This document shows positions 17,382 through 26,924 of a stretch of DNA of 54,334 nucleotides, piece after piece. Position numbers and translations under genes: made by a program. Source of the stretch: Candidatus Gastranaerophilales bacterium (GTDB lineage: Bacteria; Cyanobacteriota; Vampirovibrionia; Gastranaerophilales; Gastranaerophilaceae); NCBI GenBank assembly GCA_944327225.1, contig CALVGZ010000015.1:1-54334 (forward strand), given 5' to 3'. The notes beneath the pieces were generated by a model. It saw nothing but the letters and a program-made list of their open reading frames with translations, had not been told where the DNA came from and searched no databases. Numbering within the stretch: the first letter of the stretch is position 1; each line of letters opens with the position of its first letter.

Positions 17382-19350
17382 ATGTCCAAAATGTGGTTTT
17401 GAATACAATGAATTTGATATTTTTTGTGCCAGATGCGGTACAAAATTGTCTGATCAAAATATTTCTGCGGATAGTTCAGATAACGGAATCTCTTTCTTAA
17501 AAAATAAGGTAGATGATTTAAGATTTTTTTATCAGGACAAAAAGAATAAAGTTTCTTTTAAGGGAAAAACTTTTACTTTTGATTCGCTTGCCTTGAATTT
17601 GGTAGTATGTATGGTGGTAATTTCCCTAATTTTTTGCGGTGTTATGTATTTTGTTTTAAATAAGCACAATAATTATAAGGCTGAACTTAATTTTAAAAAT
17701 TTAACGCTTAATCCTTCAAATATTCCCGAGCTAAAGGAACCTTCAAGTTATAAAGAACTTGCTGATAATTTAAAAGATGTACAAAATTTTCTTTTAATAT
17801 ATTTAAAATACTCTACTGACCCCGTTGAAAAAAAGGAGAGAATTTTTATTTCGTATTTGGATGAAATGAATAAGTTACCTCACATTACAAACGAGAATAT
17901 GGTTGTAAACGAAAATAATCCTTGCTATAAAATCAAAACAACATCAAAAGCAAAATATTGTGCTTCTAAATTAACAAGAGAATTAAAAGATGTCGGAGTA
18001 ATGGCATTTTCGAATTATAATACAATTTATCTTTTTCCTGATAATAATTTTATTAAAAATAATTATTCTAAGTTTTTATCGGATTCACTTAGAGAATATG
18101 TCAATTTGAAAGCCAAATTTAACATCCCCGTTGGTGTCGGATTGGATTTGTATATTAAGCCAAAAAGACTTGCGGATAAAATTTATGATTTTGAAAAATT
18201 ATTTCTTTTGGCTGATAACCCTTTTGTTAGAGAGGAATCCGAAAAAATATTGTATGATGACTTTAGAAGATTTATATTTACACCTTCAATTTATGCAACT
18301 ACAACTCATGAAATGAAAAAAGAGTTCAAAATTGCATATAATTATTTTATTAAAACTAAAAAAGATTCTGCTTTAAGACCTGTTGTAATGAGTTATTTGG
18401 ATAAGCAACGTTCTTATGGCGAGGATAATTTTAAAAATGATTATCCTTATACGATGTTTAAGGATTCTTTTGATGAAAATGTCCAGAATAATACTTTTTC
18501 TGATATTTTTGCGGAACTTAGGAAAAATTTATTTTCTAAGAAAGCTGAGTATGGTTTTTCATATATTTATGATACTGTACGTTCACGCTGGTTAAAATAT
18601 AGTTCGGATTTTAAACCTGATAATGGCAATTTTGTTATAACTAATCCGGATTCCAATAATAGTATCATGATATATAACAGTACATTTTCTCTTGTTCAAG
18701 AATTGAATATATCTAAATTTGGCAAACTATTTAGTGTGAATAATGCTTTATATGTTTTTAATTCAGATAAGTTATCTATATCAAAAGTTATATTTAATGG
18801 TCGGCAATTTAGTCTGCAAAGTCTCTCTTCTCAGGATGTGACTTCTGTTTTTCCGGGAGTTGAAGTAATTAACATTGATGCTTATTCAAATTACAATATT
18901 TATTTAACTAAAGATAACAAAAAAGCTTCTTATATTGTGCTTTCAAGATATTCAAACGGTTATAACAGTTATATTTTAAGTCCGTTAAGAGGTCAAATTC
19001 AAAGTTCAATATTGCCGAACATGTTTAGCGTTGATTCAAATGATGATGTATTAATTGCATTTCATGGCAATAGTGTAAACCCTGAGGAAACTTCGGATTC
19101 TTTGCCAACGTACAAATTTGTGGTTAGAACTCGTGGTCTTTCTTCTGAAAGTAATTCAAATCAGGCTGAATTTGCGGTATTTGATAAACAAACTGCTCAA
19201 GAAGAGGAAAATAAGGAGTTAAAACATAAACCTCAAATTATGCCCAAAATTCCTTCTAAATCGGATTTGGGAATTGAGTTAAGTGATGAGTTGCTAAAAT
19301 CTCCGCCAACTCAAAATATTGAACCTCCCGTTGATGATATTGAGGATTAA
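17371..19350 (+). CDS. Zinc-ribbon membrane protein of unknown function
   Basis: 659 residues. An N-terminal zinc ribbon with C5, C8, C19 and C22 is followed by a linker, one transmembrane helix at about 73-96, and a large domain of about 560 residues that should lie outside the cytoplasm. No enzymatic motif was found in it; it contains alternating beta stretches near 400-560 and an acidic, proline-rich tail. Zinc-ribbon plus single-helix proteins are common sensors or secretion-linked proteins. It overlaps the oxidoreductase by 11 bases, so the two are co-expressed, and it ends at a strong terminator. Confidence 0.7.
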   Translation: MKNKCPKCGFEYNEFDIFCARCGTKLSDQNISADSSDNGISFLKNKVDDLRFFYQDKKNKVSFKGKTFTFDSLALNLVVCMVVISLIFCGVMYFVLNKHNNYKAELNFKNLTLNPSNIPELKEPSSYKELADNLKDVQNFLLIYLKYSTDPVEKKERIFISYLDEMNKLPHITNENMVVNENNPCYKIKTTSKAKYCASKLTRELKDVGVMAFSNYNTIYLFPDNNFIKNNYSKFLSDSLREYVNLKAKFNIPVGVGLDLYIKPKRLADKIYDFEKLFLLADNPFVREESEKILYDDFRRFIFTPSIYATTTHEMKKEFKIAYNYFIKTKKDSALRPVVMSYLDKQRSYGEDNFKNDYPYTMFKDSFDENVQNNTFSDIFAELRKNLFSKKAEYGFSYIYDTVRSRWLKYSSDFKPDNGNFVITNPDSNNSIMIYNSTFSLVQELNISKFGKLFSVNNALYVFNSDKLSISKVIFNGRQFSLQSLSSQDVTSVFPGVEVINIDAYSNYNIYLTKDNKKASYIVLSRYSNGYNSYILSPLRGQIQSSILPNMFSVDSNDDVLIAFHGNSVNPEETSDSLPTYKFVVRTRGLSSESNSNQAEFAVFDKQTAQEEENKELKHKPQIMPKIPSKSDLGIELSDELLKSPPTQNIEPPVDDIED

Positions 19351-19357
19351 AAATTTA

Positions 19358-19380
19358 AAGCCCGCTTTAGCGGGCTTCGT
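19358..19380. terminator. Terminator between convergent genes
   Basis: 8-bp perfect stem AAGCCCGC / GCGGGCTT with a TTTA loop (19358-19365 and 19370-19377). It lies between the zinc-ribbon gene and the ftsH stop. On the minus strand an AAATTT sequence follows, so it may serve both. Confidence 0.85.
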
Positions 19381-19386
19381 TTCAAG

Positions 19387-21300
19387 TTATGCTTGATTTC
19401 TTCTTTCTTTAACTTTCTCAACGATTGCGTCAAATTCATCTGCATTGATTGTTTCATGTTCAAGTAATGACATAGCAAGTTCATTAAGTATGTCGCGATT
19501 TTCGGTTAGAATTTTCTTTGCAAGTTCGTATTTTTCATCTATTATTTTTTTGATTTCAAGGTCTAATTCATAAGCTACTTGGTCTGAATAATCTTTTGTT
19601 TGACCGAAATCTCTTCCCATAAATACGTGTTCGTGAGGTTCACCATAGGTCATGTTTCCCATTTTCTCGCTCATGCCCCATTGTGTTACCATATTTCTTG
19701 CAAGTTTTGTTGCCCTTTGCATATCGTTTGATGCACCTGTTGAGATATTATCTCCGTATACCAGCTCTTCAGCCACTCTGCCACCTAGTAAATCTGTTAT
19801 ATGTGCTAACAGTTTTCTTTTGGTTTGATGTTTTGAATCATCTTTTGGAGTGTACCAAGTAAGTCCTAAAGCTCTTCCTCTTGGAATAATTGAGATTTTT
19901 TGAACTTCCTCACAATCTTCGAGCATTTTTAAAATGACAGCATGACCTGCTTCATGGTAGCTTGTCCTTTCCTTATCTTCCTGAGTTAAAACAGTTGATT
20001 TTTTCTCAATACCTGCAATAACTCTATCAATCGACTTATCTATATCTTTCATGGATATTGCTTCTTCGTCATTTCTTGCTGCAAGCAACGCTGCTTCATT
20101 CAGTAGGTTTTTAAGGTCAGCTCCCGTAAAACCTGGAACTCTTTTTGCAAGAACTTTTAAATCGACGTCGTCTGCCAATTTTTTATTTTTAGCGTGCACT
20201 TTTAAAATTTCTTCTCTGCCCTTTACGTCAGGTTCGTTTACGTATATTTGTCTGTCAAATCTTCCGGGTCTTAATAAGGCACTGTCTAATATATCGGGTC
20301 TGTTTGTTGCAGCAATTACTATTATATTAGTGTTTTCGTCAAATCCATCCATTTCTACCAACAGTTGGTTCAGCGTTTGTTCACGTTCATCATGTCCGCC
20401 GCCCATTCCAGCTCCTCTTTGGCGTCCAACGGCATCTATTTCATCAATAAAAATCATACAGGGTTGATGTTTTTTTGCTTGTTCAAATAAATCCCTGACA
20501 CGACTTGCACCGACACCGACGAACATTTCTACAAAGTCTGAACCGGATATTGAAAAGAAAGGTACTCCGGCTTCGCCTGCGACTGCTTTTGCCATTAAAG
20601 TTTTACCTGTTCCTGGGGCTCCAACTAAAAGTACTCCTTTTGGGATTTTTGCCCCGAGTTTTGTATATTTTTCACTATTTTTCAAAAAATCCACTATTTC
20701 TTCGAGTTCTTGTCTTTCTTCATCAATACCTGCCACATCTTTAAAGGTTATTTTGATTTTGTCATCCGCAAGCATTTTTGCTTTGGATTTTCCAAAATTA
20801 AGTGCAGACGAGCCTGTTTGTTGGATTCCTTTTAGTATAAGCACAATCATAATTGTAATAAAAATAATTGGTATAATGATTGAGCCGATAATGCTCATCC
20901 ATGATCCGTCTTGAGGTTTTGAAATATTGATTTCAACATTTTTATCTTTTAAAAGTTCATACAATTCCTCATCATTGTAGGGAATTTGGACTTTATACTG
21001 CATTTTTGGTATTTTTTGTTGTATTTTATTGTTCGTTAACAAAGGATTTTCGTTTACAGTTTTTTTTGTTACTTTTTCTTTATTCTGTTGTTTTTCAATT
21101 GATTGTTCCTTTGGAATGGCGGTAAGTGTATCTTTTGCTATTGTAACACTTTCTATCTGTTCAAGTTGAACTTTGTTTAAAAATTGGCTATATGATATTT
21201 CACTTGTAGATGTGGTTGGACCTTCAAAAGCAATTGAAAGTAGTGCTATCAATATAATTGCAACAATAATTATTATCCCTGTTGATTGATTTTTATTCAT
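19387..21300 (-). CDS. ftsH: ATP-dependent zinc metalloprotease FtsH
   Basis: 637 residues. It is a membrane-bound hexamer that unfolds and degrades membrane and cytoplasmic proteins. Order: transmembrane helix 1 at 8-25, periplasmic part of about 110 residues, helix 2 at 135-157, AAA domain with Walker A GAPGTGKT at 227-234 and the Walker B IDEID near 286, second region of homology ATNRPD near 331, and the zinc site HEAGH at 449-453. The periplasmic part has an unusual Lys/Gln-rich insert at about 65-100. AGAGGAG lies just upstream of the start. Expressed alone. Confidence 0.97.
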   Translation of the reverse strand: MNKNQSTGIIIIVAIILIALLSIAFEGPTTSTSEISYSQFLNKVQLEQIESVTIAKDTLTAIPKEQSIEKQQNKEKVTKKTVNENPLLTNNKIQQKIPKMQYKVQIPYNDEELYELLKDKNVEINISKPQDGSWMSIIGSIIIPIIFITIMIVLILKGIQQTGSSALNFGKSKAKMLADDKIKITFKDVAGIDEERQELEEIVDFLKNSEKYTKLGAKIPKGVLLVGAPGTGKTLMAKAVAGEAGVPFFSISGSDFVEMFVGVGASRVRDLFEQAKKHQPCMIFIDEIDAVGRQRGAGMGGGHDEREQTLNQLLVEMDGFDENTNIIVIAATNRPDILDSALLRPGRFDRQIYVNEPDVKGREEILKVHAKNKKLADDVDLKVLAKRVPGFTGADLKNLLNEAALLAARNDEEAISMKDIDKSIDRVIAGIEKKSTVLTQEDKERTSYHEAGHAVILKMLEDCEEVQKISIIPRGRALGLTWYTPKDDSKHQTKRKLLAHITDLLGGRVAEELVYGDNISTGASNDMQRATKLARNMVTQWGMSEKMGNMTYGEPHEHVFMGRDFGQTKDYSDQVAYELDLEIKKIIDEKYELAKKILTENRDILNELAMSLLEHETINADEFDAIVEKVKERRNQA

Positions 21301-21390
21301 AAACTCCTCTTTATAGCTGATATTTATATATTGATATTATAGCAAAAGAATTATAAAATGTTAATTATGTTAATAGGATATATGAAATAA

Positions 21391-21906
21391 ATGGCTCGCG
21401 TTTTTCTTTCTTTGGGTTCTAATGTTGGTGACAGGCTTGCAAATATTCAGCAGGCAGTTAGTATGCTTAGCATTACGGATAAAATAAAAATAGTAAAATC
21501 TTCTTCTTTTTATGAAACCGAACCTTGGGGAAATGAGAATTTAAATTGGTTTGTAAATGCTGCTGTTGCTGTTGATACGGATTTATCTCCGTTGGATTTA
21601 CTTAATGTATGCCAAAATGTTGAAAAACAGTTAGGAAGAATAAAAGTTGCCGAAAAAAAGTGGTTGAACAGAACAATCGATATAGATATTTTAATGTATG
21701 ATGAAGACATTATATCAATTGAAAATACATTAATTATTCCGCATCCTTATATGCATAAGCGTGCTTTTGTTCTGGTTCCTATGCTTGAAGTTAAATCTGA
21801 TTTAGTTCATCCGGTTTTTAAAAAGTCTATATCGGAACTTTATGATGACCTTGAATACCCCGAGGATGTTTTTTTGTATGGCACAATTATCCCGAAAAAA
21901 GAATAA
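21391..21906 (+). CDS. folK: 2-amino-4-hydroxy-6-hydroxymethyldihydropteridine diphosphokinase
   Basis: 171 residues. It transfers pyrophosphate from ATP to the pterin before the folP step in folate synthesis; folP is in this window at 49562. Family motifs: SLGSNVGDR at 7-15, SSFYETEPWG near 38, RTIDIDIL at about 90-97, and IPHPYMHKRAFVL near 112. Length is normal. Its last 29 bases overlap the start of the next gene. No other folate gene is adjacent. Confidence 0.95.
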   Translation: MARVFLSLGSNVGDRLANIQQAVSMLSITDKIKIVKSSSFYETEPWGNENLNWFVNAAVAVDTDLSPLDLLNVCQNVEKQLGRIKVAEKKWLNRTIDIDILMYDEDIISIENTLIIPHPYMHKRAFVLVPMLEVKSDLVHPVFKKSISELYDDLEYPEDVFLYGTIIPKKE

Positions 21907-22993
21907 AATAGCAGTCGTTGGTGGTGGACCAAGCGGCGTTTATTGTGCATTAATGATTTTAAATTTATTTGAAAAAAATAAGTTTTCGGATTATGAAATT
22001 ACAATTTTTGAAAAAGATGGGTTTCTTAAAACCATTTTGAAAACAGGAAACGGGAGATGCAATATTACAAATTATACACCGGATATTAGAGATTTTGCAT
22101 CCAATTATCCCAGAGGGGAGAAGTTTTTGTATTCGATATTTTCAAAGTATTTTATTTTCGATACGCTGGATTTTTTTAATTCTATCGGGATAGAAACTTA
22201 TGTTGAATCTGATAATAGGGTATTTCCTGTTTCTCAAAGTGCAAAGGATGTTAGGAATAAAATGCTTAAAGCATTATATTCGTTTGATAATGTAAAGTGT
22301 GTGAAAAAATGTATAAATTTTCGAAGCGAGCTTTGTGATTTTGATTTTATTATTGTCTCTTGTGGTTCAAGAGGTAGCGAAAATTTAATTAAAGATTTTG
22401 GTCATGGGTTGGTGGAATTTAAAAATGCTCTCTGTGCATTGAATATTTCTAAAAAATTTTCCTTAGAAGGCGTTAGCGTTAAATCTTTAGAAGGTGATTT
22501 TATATTCACAAAAAACGGAGTTTCGGGTCCTTTAATATTTAAAATTTCTTCAATTAATGCGTATAAAAATTTTCCTTATGAAATTAAAATAAAATTATTT
22601 GATGAAAATGTTCTTTATGATTTAATTTCGAGGTTTCCTAAAAAAACAATCGGAAATTTGGTAAGCATTTTAATCCCTCGATCCTTAGCTAAATGTTTGG
22701 TTTCCGATTTTGATTTAAATGCTTGCGAAGTATCAAAATCAAAAATTTTTGAATATTCTTTTTTGAAATTAAATATAGTTTCTGCATCTAAGGTTGGTGA
22801 AATAGTAAAAGCCGGCGGTGTAAAATTGGACGATTTAGATAATTATTGTAAATCAAAAATTGTGAAAAATCTTTGGTTTTGCGGTGAAATTATTAATGTT
22901 GACGGTTTTTGCGGGGGATTTAATTTGCAAAATTGTTGGTCAAGTGCTTATTGTGTTGCATTTGATGTTGTAAGGTCTATAATAAGTGAATAG
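21878..22993 (+). CDS. BaiN/HI0933-family flavoprotein
   Basis: 371 residues from the ATG at 21878, which has GAGG about 12 bases upstream; an earlier ATG at 21842 adds unrelated residues. The FAD motif GGGPSGVYCAL is at about 16-26. The family motif TGNGRCNITN lies near residue 62, and GVSGPLIF near 214. The C-terminal FWFCGEIINVDGFCGGFNLQ-like segment around 334-352 is the second FAD contact. Members are FAD/NAD(P) oxidoreductases of mostly unknown substrate; BaiN acts on bile-acid intermediates, but this does not show such activity here. Overlaps folK. Confidence 0.88.
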   Translation: MAQLSRKKNKIAVVGGGPSGVYCALMILNLFEKNKFSDYEITIFEKDGFLKTILKTGNGRCNITNYTPDIRDFASNYPRGEKFLYSIFSKYFIFDTLDFFNSIGIETYVESDNRVFPVSQSAKDVRNKMLKALYSFDNVKCVKKCINFRSELCDFDFIIVSCGSRGSENLIKDFGHGLVEFKNALCALNISKKFSLEGVSVKSLEGDFIFTKNGVSGPLIFKISSINAYKNFPYEIKIKLFDENVLYDLISRFPKKTIGNLVSILIPRSLAKCLVSDFDLNACEVSKSKIFEYSFLKLNIVSASKVGEIVKAGGVKLDDLDNYCKSKIVKNLWFCGEIINVDGFCGGFNLQNCWSSAYCVAFDVVRSIISE

Positions 22994-23007
22994 TCAATGG
23001 AGTTATT

Positions 23008-24321
23008 ATGTTTGATATAGCAGTTATAGGACTTGGACCTGCAGGTTTGGAAATAGTTGATATTGCTCTTAAAAATAATTTAAAAGTAGTTGCTTTTGAA
23101 AGAAATGAACTTGGCGGAACTTGTTTAAATGTTGGTTGTGTTCCGACAAAATCTTTGCTGCATTGTGCAAAAGTCTACAAGGAAATTTTAAATTGCTCCA
23201 AACTGGGCATTGAATTGAATAAAGAGCCGAATATCAATTTTTCTTTGATGTTAGATAGAAAAGATGAAATAGTTTCGAAATTTACTAAAATATTAAATTC
23301 TTCATTATCAAAAAATATTACTCTTATAAAATCTGATGCGGAAATATATATTGACGATAATGAACCTGTTGTTGTTTGTGAAGATAACATATATAAAGCA
23401 AAATATATTGTTATTGCATCAGGTTCAAAACCTGTTGAGTTAAATGATTTAAAGTTTGATTCTAAGTTTATTTTATCTTCTGATGATTTATATAATTTGA
23501 GAAATATTCCAAAGTCGATTACTATTGTCGGAAGTGGTGCAATCGGTCTTGAGTGGGCACAAATATTTTCTTTCTTAGGTTCAAATGTTTCTGTTGTTGA
23601 AAAAGCCCCATGTCTTGCCCCTTTGCTTGATATAGATATTCAAAAGAGAATAGAAAGAATTTTGAAAACGAATAATATTAATTTTTACAAAAATGATTAT
23701 ATCATTAAAGCAAATAAGGATGAAATTATTTTAAATTCAGGTTTAAGGTTTGCTTCGGAATTAATATTGTCAGCTGTTGGCAGAAAACCTGTTCTTCCTA
23801 AGATTGTTGTGTCAGGTTGCAGAGAGGAATACAAGTTAAATATTTTTGATAATTACAAAACCGAGTTTGAAAATTTGTTTGTGACAGGTGACGCATCAAA
23901 CGGAATTATGTTGGCACATAATGCTTCTTTTCAGGCTCATGAGGTTATGAATTTAATTCTTAAAAATAAAATCCCCGAACATAAAAATATACCTTCCGTT
24001 ATATATATAACTCCTCAAATTGCTACGGTGGGTTTAAATGAGCAAAATATCGCCAATAAAGCTGATTATAAGATATCTAAAGTTTTATTGTCTTCAATTG
24101 CAAGGTCTTGGTGTGATGAGTCTTCGGACGGATTTATTAAATTAATTATCAAGGATAATTTAATTAAAGGTGCTCATCTTGTTTGTCCCGAGGCTTCTTC
24201 TTTGGTTGTTTTATTGTCTTATTTTATAGATAATAATGTTGAAATTGATAAAATAAGGCAGATTATTTTCCCTCATCCTTCTTATAGTGAGTTAATACTA
24301 GAGGCAATTAAAAATGTTTAA
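23008..24321 (+). CDS. lpdA: Dihydrolipoyl dehydrogenase
   Basis: 437 residues. It reoxidises the dihydrolipoyl group of 2-oxoacid dehydrogenase or glycine cleavage complexes using FAD and NAD. The redox motif GGTCLNVGCVPTK at 36-48 has both cysteines. The NAD motif GSGAIGLEWAQIF is near 177, and the FAD segment FVTGDAS near 293. The dimerisation domain ends with FPHPSYSE, close to the usual HAHPTLSE, so the catalytic histidine is kept. It is slightly shorter than the common 460-470. It overlaps lipA by eight bases, supporting a lipoyl role. Confidence 0.9.
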   Translation: MFDIAVIGLGPAGLEIVDIALKNNLKVVAFERNELGGTCLNVGCVPTKSLLHCAKVYKEILNCSKLGIELNKEPNINFSLMLDRKDEIVSKFTKILNSSLSKNITLIKSDAEIYIDDNEPVVVCEDNIYKAKYIVIASGSKPVELNDLKFDSKFILSSDDLYNLRNIPKSITIVGSGAIGLEWAQIFSFLGSNVSVVEKAPCLAPLLDIDIQKRIERILKTNNINFYKNDYIIKANKDEIILNSGLRFASELILSAVGRKPVLPKIVVSGCREEYKLNIFDNYKTEFENLFVTGDASNGIMLAHNASFQAHEVMNLILKNKIPEHKNIPSVIYITPQIATVGLNEQNIANKADYKISKVLLSSIARSWCDESSDGFIKLIIKDNLIKGAHLVCPEASSLVVLLSYFIDNNVEIDKIRQIIFPHPSYSELILEAIKNV

Positions 24322-25183
24322 TAAAAAAAGACTACCGGATTATTTAAAAACTAAGCTCGCATCAGTTGATAATTTGGAATATAAAAATGTAAGGAGAATT
24401 TTAGAAAAAAATAATTTAAATACAGTATGCGACGGTGCAAGATGTCCAAATAAATGCGAGTGTTACGGAAACGGGACGGCAACTTTTTTAATATTAGGGC
24501 GTACCTGTACCAGAAATTGTGCTTTTTGTAATATTTCACAAAAGACTCCAATTGGGGTTGATTATAAAGAGCCGCATCATGTTGCAGTTGCTGTTTTAGA
24601 ACTGGGGTTAAAGTATTGCGTTATAACGTCAGTTACCAGAGATGATTTAAAAGATAATCATGACTATGGTTCAATCCATTATGTTAATACGATTAATGAA
24701 GTAAGAAAATTAAACCCGAATATAAAAATTGAAATTTTAACACCGGATTTTAAAGGTGATAAGGTTGCTTTAGATAGAATTTTAGAAGCACATCCCGATG
24801 TTTTTAATCACAATATTGAAACAATTGAAAGACTTTACCCCATTGCAAGGCAAATGGCAGATTATAAATGTTCTTTGGATGTTTTATCTTATATGAAAAA
24901 TAAGGGACTTAAGACAAAATCGGGTTTTATGCTCGGGCTTGGAGAAAGTTTGGATGAGGTAAAATCTTTAATTATGGATTTAGCTAAAACCGGATTGGAT
25001 ATTTTGACAGTTGGTCAATATATCCAGCCATCCAAGAAACATCTTGAGGTTGTCAGGTACTATACTCTTGAAGAATATAAAATTATTGAGAATTTTATAA
25101 AAAGCAATACAGATATTTTTCCGGTTGTTTCTCCGCTTGCAAGGAGTTCCTATAGGGCATTTGAAGCATATAATGCTATTTAG
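24314..25183 (+). CDS. lipA: Lipoyl synthase (radical SAM)
   Basis: 289 residues. It inserts two sulfurs into octanoyl groups on lipoyl-carrier domains. The auxiliary-cluster motif C-x4-C-x5-C is in CDGARCPNKCEC near residue 37, the radical-SAM motif CTRNCAFC is near 60, and the cluster-binding RSSYRA is near the C-terminus. All are intact. It is translationally coupled to lpdA, so lipoate formation and lipoamide oxidation are expressed together. No E1/E2, glycine-cleavage or lipB gene is in the window. It converges with the MerR gene. Confidence 0.96.
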   Translation: MFNKKRLPDYLKTKLASVDNLEYKNVRRILEKNNLNTVCDGARCPNKCECYGNGTATFLILGRTCTRNCAFCNISQKTPIGVDYKEPHHVAVAVLELGLKYCVITSVTRDDLKDNHDYGSIHYVNTINEVRKLNPNIKIEILTPDFKGDKVALDRILEAHPDVFNHNIETIERLYPIARQMADYKCSLDVLSYMKNKGLKTKSGFMLGLGESLDEVKSLIMDLAKTGLDILTVGQYIQPSKKHLEVVRYYTLEEYKIIENFIKSNTDIFPVVSPLARSSYRAFEAYNAI

Positions 25184-25574
25184 AAATTGTTTTTCTTCCT
25201 CTTTTTGAAGTTTTTTTAATATTTTCTTTTTGGGTATTTGTGTTTATGTTAGCAGATTTTGCGATTTTATCAATATATTCAATATAGTTTTTCGGTTCAA
25301 TATTATTTTCTTCAAGAATTTTTAATATTATTTTTACACCCGATAAATTAAGTGCAAGATTTCGAGTTAAAAACAGTATTAATTTTGCTTTTTCAAGGTC
25401 ATCTATGCTGTAATTTCTTCTGTTTTTATCCGTTCTTTTGGGGGATAAGATACCTTCTTTATCATATATTCTTAATGTTCTTTGATGTATATTCAAAGCC
25501 TGTGCAATTGAACTTATTGGTAAAACTGCAAGTGTTGTATCTATTGGTTGATTGTTGTTATTTTCTTTATTCAT
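25176..25574 (-). CDS. MerR-family transcriptional regulator (HspR-like)
   Basis: 132 residues from the ATG at 25574, which has AGGAA about seven bases upstream. Residues about 20-90 form the MerR winged helix: LPISSIAQALNIHQRTLRIYDKEGIL, then RRNYSIDDLEKAKLI. The wing and helix pattern resembles HspR, which represses chaperone operons. A flexible Asn/Lys-rich tail follows, ending KRGRKTISK, in place of a ligand domain. There is no chaperone gene beside it, so the target is unknown. Its 3' end overlaps lipA by eight bases. Confidence 0.82.
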   Translation of the reverse strand: MNKENNNNQPIDTTLAVLPISSIAQALNIHQRTLRIYDKEGILSPKRTDKNRRNYSIDDLEKAKLILFLTRNLALNLSGVKIILKILEENNIEPKNYIEYIDKIAKSANINTNTQKENIKKTSKRGRKTISK

Positions 25575-25619
25575 ATTAATTCCTAGAACAGACAAACATT
25601 ATATAAGTTTATAATTATA

Positions 25620-26924
25620 TTATATCACTCCGTACATATCATAGCATGTTGTTTTTGTGATTTTTACATTAACTATATCTCCCGGAGTTAAAAATTCTTT
25701 GGTTTTTATATATACTAATCCATCAACTTCGGGTGCATCTTTATAACTTCTTGCTATAACAATATTGTTTGAATGTATTTCTTCTATTATACATTGAATT
25801 TTTTTTCCTGTGTAGCTTTTGTTAATTTTTAGTGAAATATTTTTTTGTAATTCCATTAATATTTTTTTTCGTTTGTTCTTGATTGATTGCTTTATTTGTG
25901 GTTTTAAGCCGTATGCGTACGTATTTTTTTCTCTGGAATATGTGAACACTCCAACTTTATCAAATTTCATTTCTTTAATAAAGTTATATAAATCGTTAAA
26001 TTCTTCTTCAGTTTCTCCGGGATATCCTACTATAAATGTTGTTCTTATTGCAACATTTTTAATGTACTTTCTTATTTTTTTAATAAATTTTCTATAATCA
26101 ATTGCAGGTCTTTTCATTCTTTTTAGAACATCAATGTTTGAGTGTTGGAGAGGAATGTCTATGTATTTAACGACCTTATTCAGTTTGTTAATCGTTTTCA
26201 TTAATTCTTCATCAAAATTTGTAGGATAGGCATACATTAATCTTATCCAATTTAAATTTTCGATTTTGTTTAATTCTTTTAATAGATTTGCAAGCATGGG
26301 TTTTTTGTATAAATCAATTCCATAGCTGGTTGTGTCTTGTGCTATAAGTATTATTTCGCTTACGCCTTTATTCGCTAGTTCTTTTGCTTCTTTTATTATA
26401 TCTTCGATTTTTCTTGATTTATATTTGCCTCTTAAATTTGGTATTACGCAATATCCGCAGTTATAATAGCATCCTTCTGCAATTTTTATATAACTTGATG
26501 AACCAACTGTTATCTGTTCTCTTTTTATTGTCTCGCAATATTTATAGTCAGGCACTTCTGAAACCTTGTAATATTCTTTATTTTCGATTGCTTCAACAAT
26601 ATTTTGATAATCACAAGTTCCGACATAATTTTTAATTTCGGGAAGTAATTTTTTAAGTTCTTCTTTGTATTTTTGTACCAAGCAACCAGTTAGTATTATT
26701 CTTTTACCCTTTTTTATCATGTTTACGATTGCTTTAATGCTTTCTTTTTCGGCATCATTTATAAACGAGCAAGTATTTATTATCACTGTTTTTATGTTTT
26801 CATTGTCATAATCAAGACTATATTTATAGCCTTTTTTGACGAGCAATCCCAGCATTAGTTCTAAATCTATCAAATTTTTAGCACATCCGAATTGTAATAT
26901 TCCGATTGTTTCTTTACTTTTCAT
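25620..26924 (-). CDS. rimO: Ribosomal protein S12 methylthiotransferase RimO
   Basis: 434 residues. RimO adds a methylthio group to the conserved aspartate of ribosomal protein S12. Order: N-terminal UPF0004 domain with the FGCAKN cysteine and two further cysteines (NTCSF, TGCLVQ), radical-SAM cluster CYYNCGYC at about 152-159, IAQDTTSYG near 204, DIPLQH near 255, and a C-terminal TRAM domain. The IAQDTTSYG and PLQHS features separate it from MiaB. It overlaps the upstream membrane glycosyltransferase by 11 bases. Confidence 0.93.
   Translation of the reverse strand: MKSKETIGILQFGCAKNLIDLELMLGLLVKKGYKYSLDYDNENIKTVIINTCSFINDAEKESIKAIVNMIKKGKRIILTGCLVQKYKEELKKLLPEIKNYVGTCDYQNIVEAIENKEYYKVSEVPDYKYCETIKREQITVGSSSYIKIAEGCYYNCGYCVIPNLRGKYKSRKIEDIIKEAKELANKGVSEIILIAQDTTSYGIDLYKKPMLANLLKELNKIENLNWIRLMYAYPTNFDEELMKTINKLNKVVKYIDIPLQHSNIDVLKRMKRPAIDYRKFIKKIRKYIKNVAIRTTFIVGYPGETEEEFNDLYNFIKEMKFDKVGVFTYSREKNTYAYGLKPQIKQSIKNKRKKILMELQKNISLKINKSYTGKKIQCIIEEIHSNNIVIARSYKDAPEVDGLVYIKTKEFLTPGDIVNVKITKTTCYDMYGVI

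Noticed and set aside
20051-20744. Plus-strand frames inside ftsH
   Set aside because: Antisense shadows of the conserved AAA domain.
20974-20980. Another GTAGGGA occurrence
   Set aside because: It lies inside ftsH coding sequence and lacks the TTTATT partner at the right spacing.
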